A program made the position numbers and the translations under genes. From the NCBI GenBank assembly GCA_005893365.1, contig VBPB01000009.1, forward strand, positions 1 to 10,102: a stretch of 10,102 nucleotides of DNA, given 5' to 3'. The notes beneath the pieces were generated by a model. The model was not told the DNA's origin, made no database searches, and was given only the letters and a program-made list of their open reading frames with translations. This DNA comes from Candidatus Eiseniibacteriota bacterium. GTDB lineage: Bacteria; Eisenbacteria; RBG-16-71-46. Positions 1-6,578 of the stretch are shown here, piece by piece. How positions within the stretch are numbered: the stretch's first letter is position 1; the number at the start of each line of letters is the position of its first letter.

Positions 1-212
1 TAGGTGGCGACGTACTCGTAGCGGAACTGGTGGTGGAAGAGGAGGTACCAGAGGAAGCCGGTCGAGGCGGCCAGCGCCAGCCACTGGACGCGATAGGCGA
101 TGCGGGCGGGCCGCTCGGCCTCCGCGCGCCCCCCCATGGCTGCCAGGAAGCACAGTCCAGCCACGAGGGCGGCGAGGAACTCCACCCAGGAGAGGATCTG
201 TCCCGGGTTCAA
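1..212 (-). CDS. ccmF: CcmF, N-terminal part (cytochrome c haem lyase subunit), runs off the left edge
   Basis: This is the first 70 codons of a membrane protein whose gene continues beyond base 1. CcmF is the multi-spanning inner-membrane subunit that takes haem from holo-CcmE and attaches it to apocytochrome c. Two hydrophobic segments are visible, at about residues 6-26 and 44-60. The second ends in FRYEYVATY, which matches the 'F-x-V-x-Y-V-A' signature after the second CcmF helix. The start is TTG at 212: an in-frame TAA lies only two codons upstream (221-219) and no other start codon falls between, so the choice is nearly forced. TTG overlaps the ccmE stop as TTGA, implying translational coupling. 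Position directly after ccmE is the usual ccm order. The WWD haem-handling motif and periplasmic histidines would lie outside the window. The identity rests on context and a short N-terminus. Confidence 0.83.
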   Translation of the reverse strand, partial: MNPGQILSWVEFLAALVAGLCFLAAMGGRAEAERPARIAYRVQWLALAASTGFLWYLLFHHQFRYEYVAT

Positions 213-595
213 GAGGTCTTACCCGCCTTCTCGGCGGCGGCCTGGTACTTGGAGGGGCACTTGACCAGCAACTGCTCGGCGGCGAACTTGCCGTCGGTGT
301 AGCGCCCGATGGCGACGATCGAGGTGGCCTGGTCGAAGTTGCCGGGGATGACGCCCTTGTACTCGACCGGCAGGACCTCGCCCTTGGCGTCGCGCAGGCG
401 GAAGGAGAGGAACTGCTCCTGCTGCTTGAGCACGTACTGCTTGTCCGCCAGCACGCCGTTCACCTGCACCAGCCCCGCCGAGCTCTTGGCCTCGGCGAAG
501 GAGATGTACGGGGTGACGGTCTTCTTGAAGCTGGTCACGCCGACGCCGACCGCCACCGCCACCAGTACCAGCGCCACGATCACCTTGAGGTTCAT
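209..595 (-). CDS. ccmE: CcmE periplasmic haem chaperone, cysteine (CxxxY) type
   Basis: A 128-residue protein with one N-terminal membrane anchor (about residues 4-22) and a periplasmic OB-fold domain. CcmE accepts haem covalently in a complex with CcmC and CcmD, is released by CcmAB, and delivers haem to CcmF. Family marks are the N-terminal anchor, the segment QVNGVLAD, the stretch VEYKGVIPGNF and IGRYTDGKFAAEQLLVKCPSKY at the end of the barrel. The haem-attachment position, His in the classical HxxxY motif, is Cys113 here, with Tyr117 retained (CPSKY). This is the variant known from archaea and some deltaproteobacteria such as Desulfovibrio. ATG at 595 was chosen because it has a GGAG Shine-Dalgarno at good spacing and places the anchor at the N-terminus. 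It overlaps the ccmD stop as ATGA. A longer in-frame reading to 658 would only add out-of-family residues. Confidence 0.94.
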   Translation of the reverse strand: MNLKVIVALVLVAVAVGVGVTSFKKTVTPYISFAEAKSSAGLVQVNGVLADKQYVLKQQEQFLSFRLRDAKGEVLPVEYKGVIPGNFDQATSIVAIGRYTDGKFAAEQLLVKCPSKYQAAAEKAGKTS

Positions 596-699
596 CGCTT
601 CTCCAACTCCTTCACGCGGCGGTCGAGCCGCATCAGGTAGACGAACAGCAGCACCCACACCAGCATCGAGACGCCCAGCACCACCGCGTTTCCGGTCAC
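592..699 (-). CDS. ccmD: CcmD, small single-span haem exporter subunit
   Basis: A 35-residue protein reading MTGNAVVLGV at its start (GTG-initiated), followed by one hydrophobic span (about residues 5-22) and a charged cytoplasmic tail, RLDRRVKELEKR. This is the typical shape of CcmD: a very short protein with one helix and a basic/acidic coiled tail. CcmD helps release holo-CcmE from the CcmABCD complex. Sequence similarity in this family is low, so the call rests on topology, length and position between ccmC and ccmE. The GTG start has GGGGAG about six to seven bases upstream. The stop overlaps the ccmE start as ATGA. An ATG a few bases upstream reads ATG-CTG-TGA and is not a start for this frame. 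Confidence 0.85.
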   Translation of the reverse strand: MTGNAVVLGVSMLVWVLLFVYLMRLDRRVKELEKR

Positions 700-730
700 A
701 GCATACTCCCCGGGGCGTCCGCCCCGCGTG

Positions 731-1378
731 TCAAGCCTGGTCCAGCCGATGCTCCAGACGCGCCACGCGGACGCGCAGCGACTGGAGCCAGGCGTAGAGC
801 CCCGTGAACCCCACCAGCATGGCGAAGAACACGATGCGGATGCGCGGGTCCATGTCCAGCTTCCCGCGCGGGTTGATGATGGGGTCGGGGTGGAGCGAGA
901 AGTAGATGCGCGGCACCACGAACATCAGGAACGGCACGCTGACGAAGGCCAGCGCCGAGTAGATCGCCGACAGGCGCGCCCGCCGCTCCTCCTGTTCGAT
1001 GGCGCTGCGCAGCGCCAGATAGGCCGCGTAGACCAGCAGCAGGAAGAAGATCGAGGTCTCGCGCGGGTCCCAGTTCCAGTACGAGCCCCACATCGCCTTG
1101 GCCCAGAGCGAGCCGCTCACCGTGGCGACAACGCAGAACAGGATGCCGATCTCGGCCGCCGCCGCCGCGTGGTGGTCGTGCTCGAGGTTGCGGGTGCGCA
1201 GGTAGAGGATGCTGTGGAGCATCGACCAGCCCAGCGCCACCACCGTCACCCAGGCGGCCGGGATGTGGAAGTAGAGCACGCGCGTGGTCTCCCCCAGCAC
1301 CGGGACCAGCGGCGCCCAATAGAAGGCCGCCACCATCCAGGCCGCGATCCACAGGAACAGCAGCAGTCGTCCGATCAT
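731..1378 (-). CDS. ccmC: CcmC, haem-loading membrane protein of cytochrome c maturation
   Basis: A 215-residue protein with six hydrophobic segments, typical of CcmC, which presents haem on its periplasmic face and drives its covalent attachment to CcmE. The tryptophan-rich WWD signature is present at residues 97-108 (WGSYWNWDPRET). Two histidines placed like the conserved axial haem ligands are His38 (YFHIPAAW) and His163 (SLHPDP). The ATG at 1378 has GGGAGAGG just upstream and gives the family's usual start, directly before the first membrane helix. The 41 residues that an earlier in-frame start would add overlap ccmB in another frame and look unrelated. The gene follows ccmB after 25 bases and precedes ccmD by 31 bases. 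Nothing appears broken or missing. Confidence 0.96.
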   Translation of the reverse strand: MIGRLLLFLWIAAWMVAAFYWAPLVPVLGETTRVLYFHIPAAWVTVVALGWSMLHSILYLRTRNLEHDHHAAAAAEIGILFCVVATVSGSLWAKAMWGSYWNWDPRETSIFFLLLVYAAYLALRSAIEQEERRARLSAIYSALAFVSVPFLMFVVPRIYFSLHPDPIINPRGKLDMDPRIRIVFFAMLVGFTGLYAWLQSLRVRVARLEHRLDQA

Positions 1379-1403
1379 GCGCCTCTCCCGCGGCTCCCCA
1401 TCA

Positions 1404-2078
1404 TCAGTCCTCCCACAGGTGATCGTACAGGAGCAGGCTCGCCGCGAGCAGCGCGGCCGAGTAGGCCGCCAGCAGCCGCACCTCGGCGCCGATCGCCCCA
1501 CCCGCCCACTGGGCGCGCGTGCCGCTCACCGCCGCCGCCAGCACCGGCAGCATGAGCGGCAGCGACACCCCCGCGAACAGCGCCCCGCGCCCGCGGGTCT
1601 GCGAGATCACCGCCCCGATCAGCGTGGCCGAGCCCGCCAGCGCCAGGCTGCCCAGGCCGAGCAGCGCCAGGAACGCCCCCCACTTGGGTGGCGGGGCCCC
1701 CATCAGCGCCAGATAGAGGGGCACCGTCACCGCCTCGATGACCGCGAGGAAGACGAGGTTGAAGAGCAGCTTGCCGAGCGCGATCGCGGTCGGCGAGGCC
1801 ACCAGGCGCAACAGCGTCAGCGTGTGGCCCTCGACCTCGCGCACGAACGCGTGGCTCAAGGACGAGAGTGCGGCGAACAGCAGCACCACCCACAGCAGCG
1901 CCCCCAAGAGATCGGTCCGATCGGTGAGACGGCCGACCGCGAAGCTGACGCTGGTGAGAGTAGTCACCGCGAACAGGAGTGCGGCGTTCAAGCCGTAGCG
2001 CGTGCGCCACTCGCTGCGGCACTCCTTACGCAGGATGGCCCAGACCGCGGCCCCGGAGCTCGATCCGTTGCTCGGCAA
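1404..2078 (-). CDS. ccmB: CcmB, membrane subunit of the haem-chaperone ABC transporter
   Basis: A 224-residue, strongly hydrophobic protein of about six membrane helices, the length expected of CcmB. With CcmA it forms the ABC complex that uses ATP to release haem-loaded CcmE from CcmC/CcmD. The cytoplasmic loop motif FVREVEGHTLTLLRLVASP (about residues 78-96) matches the conserved F-x-x-E-x-E-x-G-x-L-x-x-L-x-L-x-x-xP loop that contacts the ATPase. The start is TTG at 2078, with GAGGGAGTGGAG directly upstream. It lies inside the ccmA 3' end, giving a 53-base overlap, and no ATG is available before the first helix. The N-terminal 20 or so residues (PSNGSSSGAAVWAILRKE) are less certain than the rest. 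Confidence 0.94.
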   Translation of the reverse strand: MPSNGSSSGAAVWAILRKECRSEWRTRYGLNAALLFAVTTLTSVSFAVGRLTDRTDLLGALLWVVLLFAALSSLSHAFVREVEGHTLTLLRLVASPTAIALGKLLFNLVFLAVIEAVTVPLYLALMGAPPPKWGAFLALLGLGSLALAGSATLIGAVISQTRGRGALFAGVSLPLMLPVLAAAVSGTRAQWAGGAIGAEVRLLAAYSAALLAASLLLYDHLWED

Positions 2079-2700
2079 GTCTCCACTCCCTCTCGTCGTT
2101 GGTGGCGATCACCACCAGACTGGTGGGGCGTTCCTGGTCGACCAGCCGCGCCACCGTGGCGCGGCCCTCGTCGTCGAGATGGCTGCCCGGCTCGTCGAGC
2201 AGCAGCACCGGGGGCTTGAGGAGCAGCGCGAAGGCGATGCGCAGGCGCTGCTTCATCCCCGAGGACAGCGCCGGCACGCGGTCGTGGGCGCGCGACTCCA
2301 GGCCCACGCGCGCGAGCGCCGCGGCCGCGGCGGCGTCCACGCCCTCGAGCCCCCGCGCCTCGCCCGCGAAGCGGAGGTTCTCGGCGACGCTCAGCTCGTC
2401 GTAGAACGACAGCTCGGGCGTGGCGAAGCCCACCCACTCGCGGCGCCGCGCGTCCGGGACCGCGCGCCCCTCGACCGCCAGCGCCAGGCGGCCGTGGCTC
2501 GGGCGCAAGAGCCCGGCGATGACGCGCAGGAGCGTGCTCTTGCCCGAGCCGTTGGCGCCGGTGACCGCGACCACGCCCGGGGCGGCCAGCGCGAAGCTCA
2601 CCGGCTCCAGCCCGGTGCGCCGCCCGTAGCGGTGCGCCAGGTCGTGCGCCTCGAGCGTCACGGTGGCGACCCGGCCGGCCGGGGCCAGGGCGGCGCTCAT
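2026..2700 (-). CDS. ccmA: CcmA, ATPase subunit of the haem-chaperone ABC transporter
   Basis: A 224-residue ABC ATPase, of typical CcmA length, working with CcmB at the inner membrane to release holo-CcmE. Walker A is GANGSGKST (residues 48-56), the signature is LSSGMKQRL (145-153), Walker B is VLLLDEP (165-171) and the D-loop is SHLD (173-176). Two switch positions are unusual. The H-loop histidine is replaced by Asn201 in VVIATNDE, and the Q-loop region reads FATPELSFYDELS with no obvious glutamine. The signature also carries SSGM in place of the usual SGGQ. ATG at 2700 overlaps the stop of the DHH gene as ATGA. The 3' end overlaps ccmB by 53 bases. Placement immediately before ccmB makes CcmA a far better call than a general ABC-2 transporter ATPase, which its motifs alone would also allow. 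Confidence 0.93.
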   Translation of the reverse strand: MSAALAPAGRVATVTLEAHDLAHRYGRRTGLEPVSFALAAPGVVAVTGANGSGKSTLLRVIAGLLRPSHGRLALAVEGRAVPDARRREWVGFATPELSFYDELSVAENLRFAGEARGLEGVDAAAAAALARVGLESRAHDRVPALSSGMKQRLRIAFALLLKPPVLLLDEPGSHLDDEGRATVARLVDQERPTSLVVIATNDEREWRLAEQRIELRGRGLGHPA

Positions 2701-3758
2701 CGCCCGCCCGACTTGGTGATCGGAGGGCCCGCCGGCGCCTCGGCGCCAGCCCGCGGCGGCAGCGCGTCGATCAGGCTCATCAGCTCGGGGAGGATGCGCG
2801 CCCGCGCCTCGGCGCGGCTGCCGCGCAGCAGCACGCCGGCGGCGTGGACGTGCCCGCCGCCGCCCAGGCGCGAGCACACCTGGTCCACCGACACCCTCCC
2901 GGTCGAGCGCAGGCTCACCTTCACCTTGCCGGGCTCGACCTCGCTGAACAGCGCCACCGCCTCGACGCCGGCGATGGTGCGCGGCAGGTCCACCAGCCCG
3001 TCGGTGTCGGCGCCCTCGAGGCCATGGCGGTGGAAGTGCTCGGGGTTCGCTTCGAGCACCACCAGCCGCCCGTCGGCGAGCAGCTCCAAGGCGCTCAGCA
3101 CCTCGCCGAAGAACCGCAGCCGCCCGGCCGAGGCGTGCGAGTGGACCTGGGCGTGGAGCGCCTGCGGGTCGAGGCCGTGCGTGAGCAGCTCGGCAGCCAT
3201 CCGGTGCGCGTGCGAGTCGGTGTTCGAGTAGCGGAACGAACCGGTGTCGGTCATGAGCGCCACGTAGAGCGCCTCGGCGATGGCCGGGGTGATGGTCCCG
3301 CCGCCCTCGCGGATCAGGTCGTAGACGATCTCGCCGGTCGCCGAGGCCTCGGCCTCGATCACGTTCACCTGGCCGAAGCCGCGCGCGTGCGTCACGTGGT
3401 GGTCCACCACCGCGATCGGGACGGCGTGGCGGTCGAGCACTTGGGCGAGCCGGCCGATGCGCTGGCGGTTGCTGGTGTCGAGCACCACCACCGCGTCCGC
3501 CTCGCCGAAGTGCCGCTCGGCGGCCTCGGGCTCGTAGACCTCGAAGGCGGCGTGTCGCGCCAGGAAGGCGAAGGCCGGCGGCATCACCGAGTCGTTGAGC
3601 GCGACCGCCTGCTTGCCCTGGGCCTCGAGCCACATCGCCATCGCGGCTTCGCTGCCGAGCCCGTCCCCGTCGGGATTGATGTGGGTGGTGAGCAGGAACC
3701 GCCGGTGGCGGGCGATGAACTCGTGGAAGGCCGCGCGCTCGGCGGAGGCCGGCGTCAC
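2697..3758 (-). CDS. nrnA: NrnA-type DHH/DHHA1 phosphoesterase (nano-RNase / pAp phosphatase-like)
   Basis: A 353-residue protein of the DHH superfamily, close to the usual NrnA length of 310-330 plus a short tail. The metal-binding motifs are all present: HINPDGDGLGS (residues 26-36), LDTSNRQRIG (93-102), the hallmark DHH at 119-121 in VVDHHVTH, and TDTGSFRYSN further on. The C-terminal DHHA1 nucleotide-binding domain ends with the glycine-rich GGGGHVHAAG. Family members degrade very short RNAs and can dephosphorylate pAp. Cyclic dinucleotide (DhhP-like) activity is a possible alternative that sequence alone cannot exclude. GTG at 3758 was chosen because it overlaps the pdxT stop as GTGA and has AGGA seven bases upstream. 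GTG at 3773 would add five residues. The stop overlaps ccmA as ATGA, tying the gene to the ccm block, although no direct role in cytochrome assembly is known. Confidence 0.9.
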   Translation of the reverse strand: MTPASAERAAFHEFIARHRRFLLTTHINPDGDGLGSEAAMAMWLEAQGKQAVALNDSVMPPAFAFLARHAAFEVYEPEAAERHFGEADAVVVLDTSNRQRIGRLAQVLDRHAVPIAVVDHHVTHARGFGQVNVIEAEASATGEIVYDLIREGGGTITPAIAEALYVALMTDTGSFRYSNTDSHAHRMAAELLTHGLDPQALHAQVHSHASAGRLRFFGEVLSALELLADGRLVVLEANPEHFHRHGLEGADTDGLVDLPRTIAGVEAVALFSEVEPGKVKVSLRSTGRVSVDQVCSRLGGGGHVHAAGVLLRGSRAEARARILPELMSLIDALPPRAGAEAPAGPPITKSGGR

Positions 3759-4414
3759 GCGGGATCCTCGCACGCCTCGGCCGCCCGGCGCTCGGCCGCC
3801 GGGGCTGCCGGGGCCGGTCCCGGCAGGCGCAGGCCCGCCACCTCGGTCAGGAACCAGCGGTGGAAGCGCAGGTCGCTGGTCAACTCGGGGTGGAAGCAGA
3901 GCCCGACGATGCGGCCCGCGCGGATCCCCACCACCTCGCCGCCCGCCTCGGGGCCGCGCCGCGCCACCACCTCGACGCCCGGGCCCACGCTCACGATCTT
4001 GGGCGCGCGGATGAAGACGCCGTGGAAGGCGCCGCCCACGACCGGGGCCTCGACGTCGGCCTCGAACGAGTCGATCTGCCGGCCGTAGGCGTTGCGCTCG
4101 ACGATCGCGTCGAGCACGGCGAACGGCGGCGCCGGCAGGGCCTGGGCGCCGTGGCCGAGCAGGATGACGCCGGCGCAGGTGCCCATCACGGGCTGCTCGC
4201 GCACGAACGCCTCGAGCGGCGCCCTAAGCCCGGTCGCCGCGAGCAGGCGGGTCATGGTGGTGGACTCGCCGCCCGGCAGGATCAGCGCCTCGACGCCATC
4301 CAGGTCCTGGGGCAGTGTCACGCGCCGCACCTCGACGCCGAGCGAGCCCAGCGACAGCTGGTGGCAGCCGAAATCACCCTGGAGGCTCAAGACCCCCACG
4401 CGCGGTGCCGGCAT
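3755..4414 (-). CDS. pdxT: PdxT, glutaminase subunit of pyridoxal 5'-phosphate synthase
   Basis: A 219-residue class I glutamine amidotransferase of the PdxT type. It hydrolyses glutamine and channels ammonia to PdxS for PLP synthesis. The family marks are GVLSLQGDF (residues 7-15), PGGESTTM (47-54), the nucleophile Cys80 in GTCAGVILL, VERNAYGRQIDSFE (105-118) and the catalytic pair His175/Glu177 in FHPEL. All catalytic residues are intact. The last 25 or so residues are Ala/Pro/Glu-rich and extend beyond the usual end (family length is about 190-200). ATG at 4414 was chosen because it has GGTGAG just upstream and puts the beta strand near the N-terminus. ATG at 4426 or GTG at 4423, the latter overlapping the pdxS stop as GTGA, would add only three or four residues. 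It lies directly after pdxS and overlaps the DHH gene downstream. Confidence 0.95.
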   Translation of the reverse strand: MPAPRVGVLSLQGDFGCHQLSLGSLGVEVRRVTLPQDLDGVEALILPGGESTTMTRLLAATGLRAPLEAFVREQPVMGTCAGVILLGHGAQALPAPPFAVLDAIVERNAYGRQIDSFEADVEAPVVGGAFHGVFIRAPKIVSVGPGVEVVARRGPEAGGEVVGIRAGRIVGLCFHPELTSDLRFHRWFLTEVAGLRLPGPAPAAPAAERRAAEACEDPA

Positions 4415-4419
4415 CGCGC

Positions 4420-5334
4420 TCACCATCCCCGCTTCGCCAGCTGCTGCTCCTCGGGGATGCTCTCCATGGTCACCCCGCGCATCGGCTTGGGCAGCCCCTC
4501 GCTGACCGCGGCGAGGATCTCGGGACGGTTGTAGTTGGCGACCGCCTTGACGATGGCCTGCGCCACCAGCAGCTGCTGCTCGCGCGCCTTCTTGGGCTCC
4601 TCGTCGAGCCCCACCTCGAAGATGCCCGAGCCCACGAACACCGACTCGGCGCCGAGCTGCATCATGAGCGAGGCATCCGCGGGGGTGGCGATGCCGCCGG
4701 CCGCGAAGTTGGGGACCGGCAGCTTGCCGGTGCGGGCGATCTGGCGGACCACCTCGAACGGGGCGCCCAGCTGCTTGGACTCCGCCATCAGCTCGTCCTC
4801 GCGCAGCGCCGCCAGCTTCTTGATGCCCTTCTGCACCGTGCGCATGTGGCGCACCGCCTCGATCACGTCGCCGGTGCCGGCCTCGCCCTTGGTGCGGATC
4901 ATCGCGGCCCCCTCGCCGATCCGGCGCAGGGCCTCGCCCAGGTCGCGGCAGCCGCACACGAACGGCACCTTGAAGTCGTGCTTCCAGATGTGGTTCTCGT
5001 CGTCGGCGGGCGAGAGCACCTCGCTCTCGTCGATGAAGTCGACCCCCAGGGTCTCCAAGATCTGCGCCTCGGCGATGTGGCCGATGCGGCACTTGGCCAT
5101 CACCGGGATCGACACCGCCGCCTCGATCTCCTTGATGAGGCGTGGGTCGGACATGCGGGCGATGCCGCCCTCGCGGCGGATGCGGGCCGGGATGCGTTCC
5201 AACGCCATGACCGCCGCCGCCCCCGCCTCCTCGGCGATGCGCGCCTGGTCGGGGGTCATGACGTCCATGATGACGCCGCCCTTGAGCATCTCCGCCAGCC
5301 CCACCTTGAGCCGGAACTGATCCTGGCCCTTCAC
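4420..5334 (-). CDS. pdxS: PdxS, synthase subunit of pyridoxal 5'-phosphate synthase
   Basis: A 304-residue (beta/alpha)8-barrel enzyme that builds PLP from ribose 5-phosphate, glyceraldehyde 3-phosphate and ammonia supplied by PdxT. Motifs include GLAEMLKGGVIMDV (residues 12-25, containing Asp24), ALERIPARIRREGG (44-57), VMAKCRIGH with the substrate-binding Lys81, FIDESEVL (100-107) and MIRTKGEAGTG with the second lysine, Lys149. With the GTG start at 5334, these lysines fall at the numbers used for the Bacillus enzyme (81 and 149). That start also lies six bases after a perfect AGGAGG. The ATG at 5340 would touch that Shine-Dalgarno with no spacer, so I prefer GTG. The upstream GTG at 5358 would overlap the desulfurase stop as GTGA, but it reads through the ribosome site. 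PLP made here is the cofactor of the upstream desulfurase. Confidence 0.96.
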   Translation of the reverse strand: MKGQDQFRLKVGLAEMLKGGVIMDVMTPDQARIAEEAGAAAVMALERIPARIRREGGIARMSDPRLIKEIEAAVSIPVMAKCRIGHIAEAQILETLGVDFIDESEVLSPADDENHIWKHDFKVPFVCGCRDLGEALRRIGEGAAMIRTKGEAGTGDVIEAVRHMRTVQKGIKKLAALREDELMAESKQLGAPFEVVRQIARTGKLPVPNFAAGGIATPADASLMMQLGAESVFVGSGIFEVGLDEEPKKAREQQLLVAQAIVKAVANYNRPEILAAVSEGLPKPMRGVTMESIPEEQQLAKRGW

Positions 5335-5340
5335 CGGCAT

Positions 5341-5346
5341 CCTCCT
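5341..5346 (-). promoter_or_regulatory. Strong ribosome binding site AGGAGG deciding the pdxS start
   Basis: A perfect AGGAGG lies on the minus strand between the cysteine desulfurase stop and pdxS. It abuts ATG at 5340 with no spacer but is six bases from GTG at 5334, the usual optimal spacing. It is the strongest Shine-Dalgarno seen in the operon and suggests that PdxS is translated at a higher rate than its coupled neighbours. Confidence 0.75.
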
Positions 5347-5354
5347 TTCCGCGC

Positions 5355-6578
5355 TCACGCGCTGGCCCTCGCCACCCGGCCCGCCTGGGCGGGCCCCCCG
5401 AGCGCCCGCAGGCGCGTGACGACTCCCGGGGTGGCAGCGATGATGCGATCCACGTCGGCCTCGTCGTTCTCCTCGCCCAGCGAGAAGCGCACGCTGGCGT
5501 GGGCGTCCTCGGGGCGCAGTCCCAGTGCGATCAGCACGTGCGACGGCCCGGGCGAGGCGGCGCTGCACGCCGAGCCGGTCGAGACCGTGACGCCCTCCAA
5601 GTCCAGCTCGTGCAGCACCGCCTCGCCGTCCAATCCATCGAAACGCAGGTTGACGATGCTGGGAAGCCGTCGCTCGCGGTCGCCGTTGAGCGCCGCCCCG
5701 CTCACCCGGCTCAGCAATCCGTCGAGCAGCCGCCCGCCGAGCGCCGCTACACGCCGCGGGGTCTCGGCGGCCAGGCTCCCCCCCGCGCGCTCGGCCGCCA
5801 CACCCAGCCCCACCACCGCCGCCAGGTTCTCGGTGCCGGCGCGCCGCGAGCGCTCCTGGTGCCCGCCCAGCGTCAGAGGCACGAGCCTGGTGCGGCGGCG
5901 CACGAACAGGGCGGCCGCCCCGGGCGGCCCGTGGAACTTGTGCCCCGCGAGCGTCAGCAGGTCCACGCCCAGGGCCGCGACGTCCACCGGCAGCTTCCCC
6001 ACCGCCTGCACCGCGTCGCAGTGGACCCGGGCGCCGGCCGCGTGGGCCAGCCGCGCGATCTCGGCCACCGGCTGCACCGTGCCGATCTCGTTGTTGACGA
6101 GCATCACCGAGACCAGCGCCACGTCGGGACCGAGGGCCTTGGCGACCCGCGCGGCGTCGACGACGCCGTTGGGCTCGACCGGGACCACCGTGACCGCGAA
6201 GCCGCGCGCGCCCAGCTGGCGCGCGGTCTCGAGCACCGAGAGGTGTTCGATCGCCGAGACCACCAGGCGCCGCCGCGCCTCGCCCCGCGGGGTCGCCGGG
6301 GTCTGCGCCGCGTGGAGGAGGCTGCCCTGGAGCGCCAGGTTGTTGGCCTCCGAGCCCGACGCGGTGAAGACGATCTCCTCCGGCGCCGCCCCGATCAGGG
6401 CCGCGACCCTGGCCCGGGCTTCCTCCAGCGCCTCGCGGGCCGCCTCGCCGCGCCGGTGCACCGAGGAGGCGTTGCCGAAGCGCTCGCCGAGGTAGGGCGT
6501 CATCGCCGCCACCACCTCGGGCGCCGGACGGGTGGTCGCCGCGTGATCGGCGTAGACCTCGCGCGGGGCCTGGCTCAT
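5355..6578 (-). CDS. iscS: Class I cysteine desulfurase (NifS/IscS family)
   Basis: A 407-residue PLP enzyme that removes sulfur from cysteine as a persulfide for Fe-S cluster and thio-cofactor synthesis. The N-terminal YADHAATTRP (residues 9-18) and FGNASSVHRRG (34-44) are family hallmarks. Glu111-His112 gives the PLP-stacking histidine, CDAVQ (187-191) carries the pyridine-binding Asp188, and LAGHKFHGPPG contains the Schiff-base Lys214. The catalytic loop STGSACSAASPGPSHVL places the nucleophile Cys338 in the longer class I arrangement rather than the SufS type. The ATG at 6578 overlaps the mrp stop as ATGA. Whether to call it IscS or NifS cannot be settled, because no IscU/NifU scaffold gene lies in the window. 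It is followed 14-20 bases later by pdxS, whose product supplies its cofactor. Length and motifs are normal. Confidence 0.93.
   Translation of the reverse strand: MSQAPREVYADHAATTRPAPEVVAAMTPYLGERFGNASSVHRRGEAAREALEEARARVAALIGAAPEEIVFTASGSEANNLALQGSLLHAAQTPATPRGEARRRLVVSAIEHLSVLETARQLGARGFAVTVVPVEPNGVVDAARVAKALGPDVALVSVMLVNNEIGTVQPVAEIARLAHAAGARVHCDAVQAVGKLPVDVAALGVDLLTLAGHKFHGPPGAAALFVRRRTRLVPLTLGGHQERSRRAGTENLAAVVGLGVAAERAGGSLAAETPRRVAALGGRLLDGLLSRVSGAALNGDRERRLPSIVNLRFDGLDGEAVLHELDLEGVTVSTGSACSAASPGPSHVLIALGLRPEDAHASVRFSLGEENDEADVDRIIAATPGVVTRLRALGGPAQAGRVARASA

Noticed and set aside
696..1352. Minus-strand frame overlapping ccmC
   Set aside because: It is an alternate frame of ccmC. CcmC has the WWD motif and both haem histidines, whereas this frame is Gly/Ala/Arg-rich only.
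1375..2022. Minus-strand frame overlapping ccmB
   Set aside because: It is an Arg/Gly-rich alternate frame of ccmB without membrane helices or family motifs.
2026..3633. Long minus-strand frame of 535 codons suggesting a fusion upstream of ccmA
   Set aside because: Only the part below 2700 is CcmA. The upstream part is an Arg/Ala/Gly-rich shadow of the DHH gene in another frame.
2002..4088. Long plus-strand frames opposite ccmA and the DHH gene
   Set aside because: They are antisense shadows of well-supported genes, with no domain motifs of their own.
4315..6495. 726-codon plus-strand frame opposite pdxS and the cysteine desulfurase
   Set aside because: It is antisense to two genes with complete catalytic motifs and is low-complexity (His/Arg/Ala). 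Long antisense frames are expected at this GC content.
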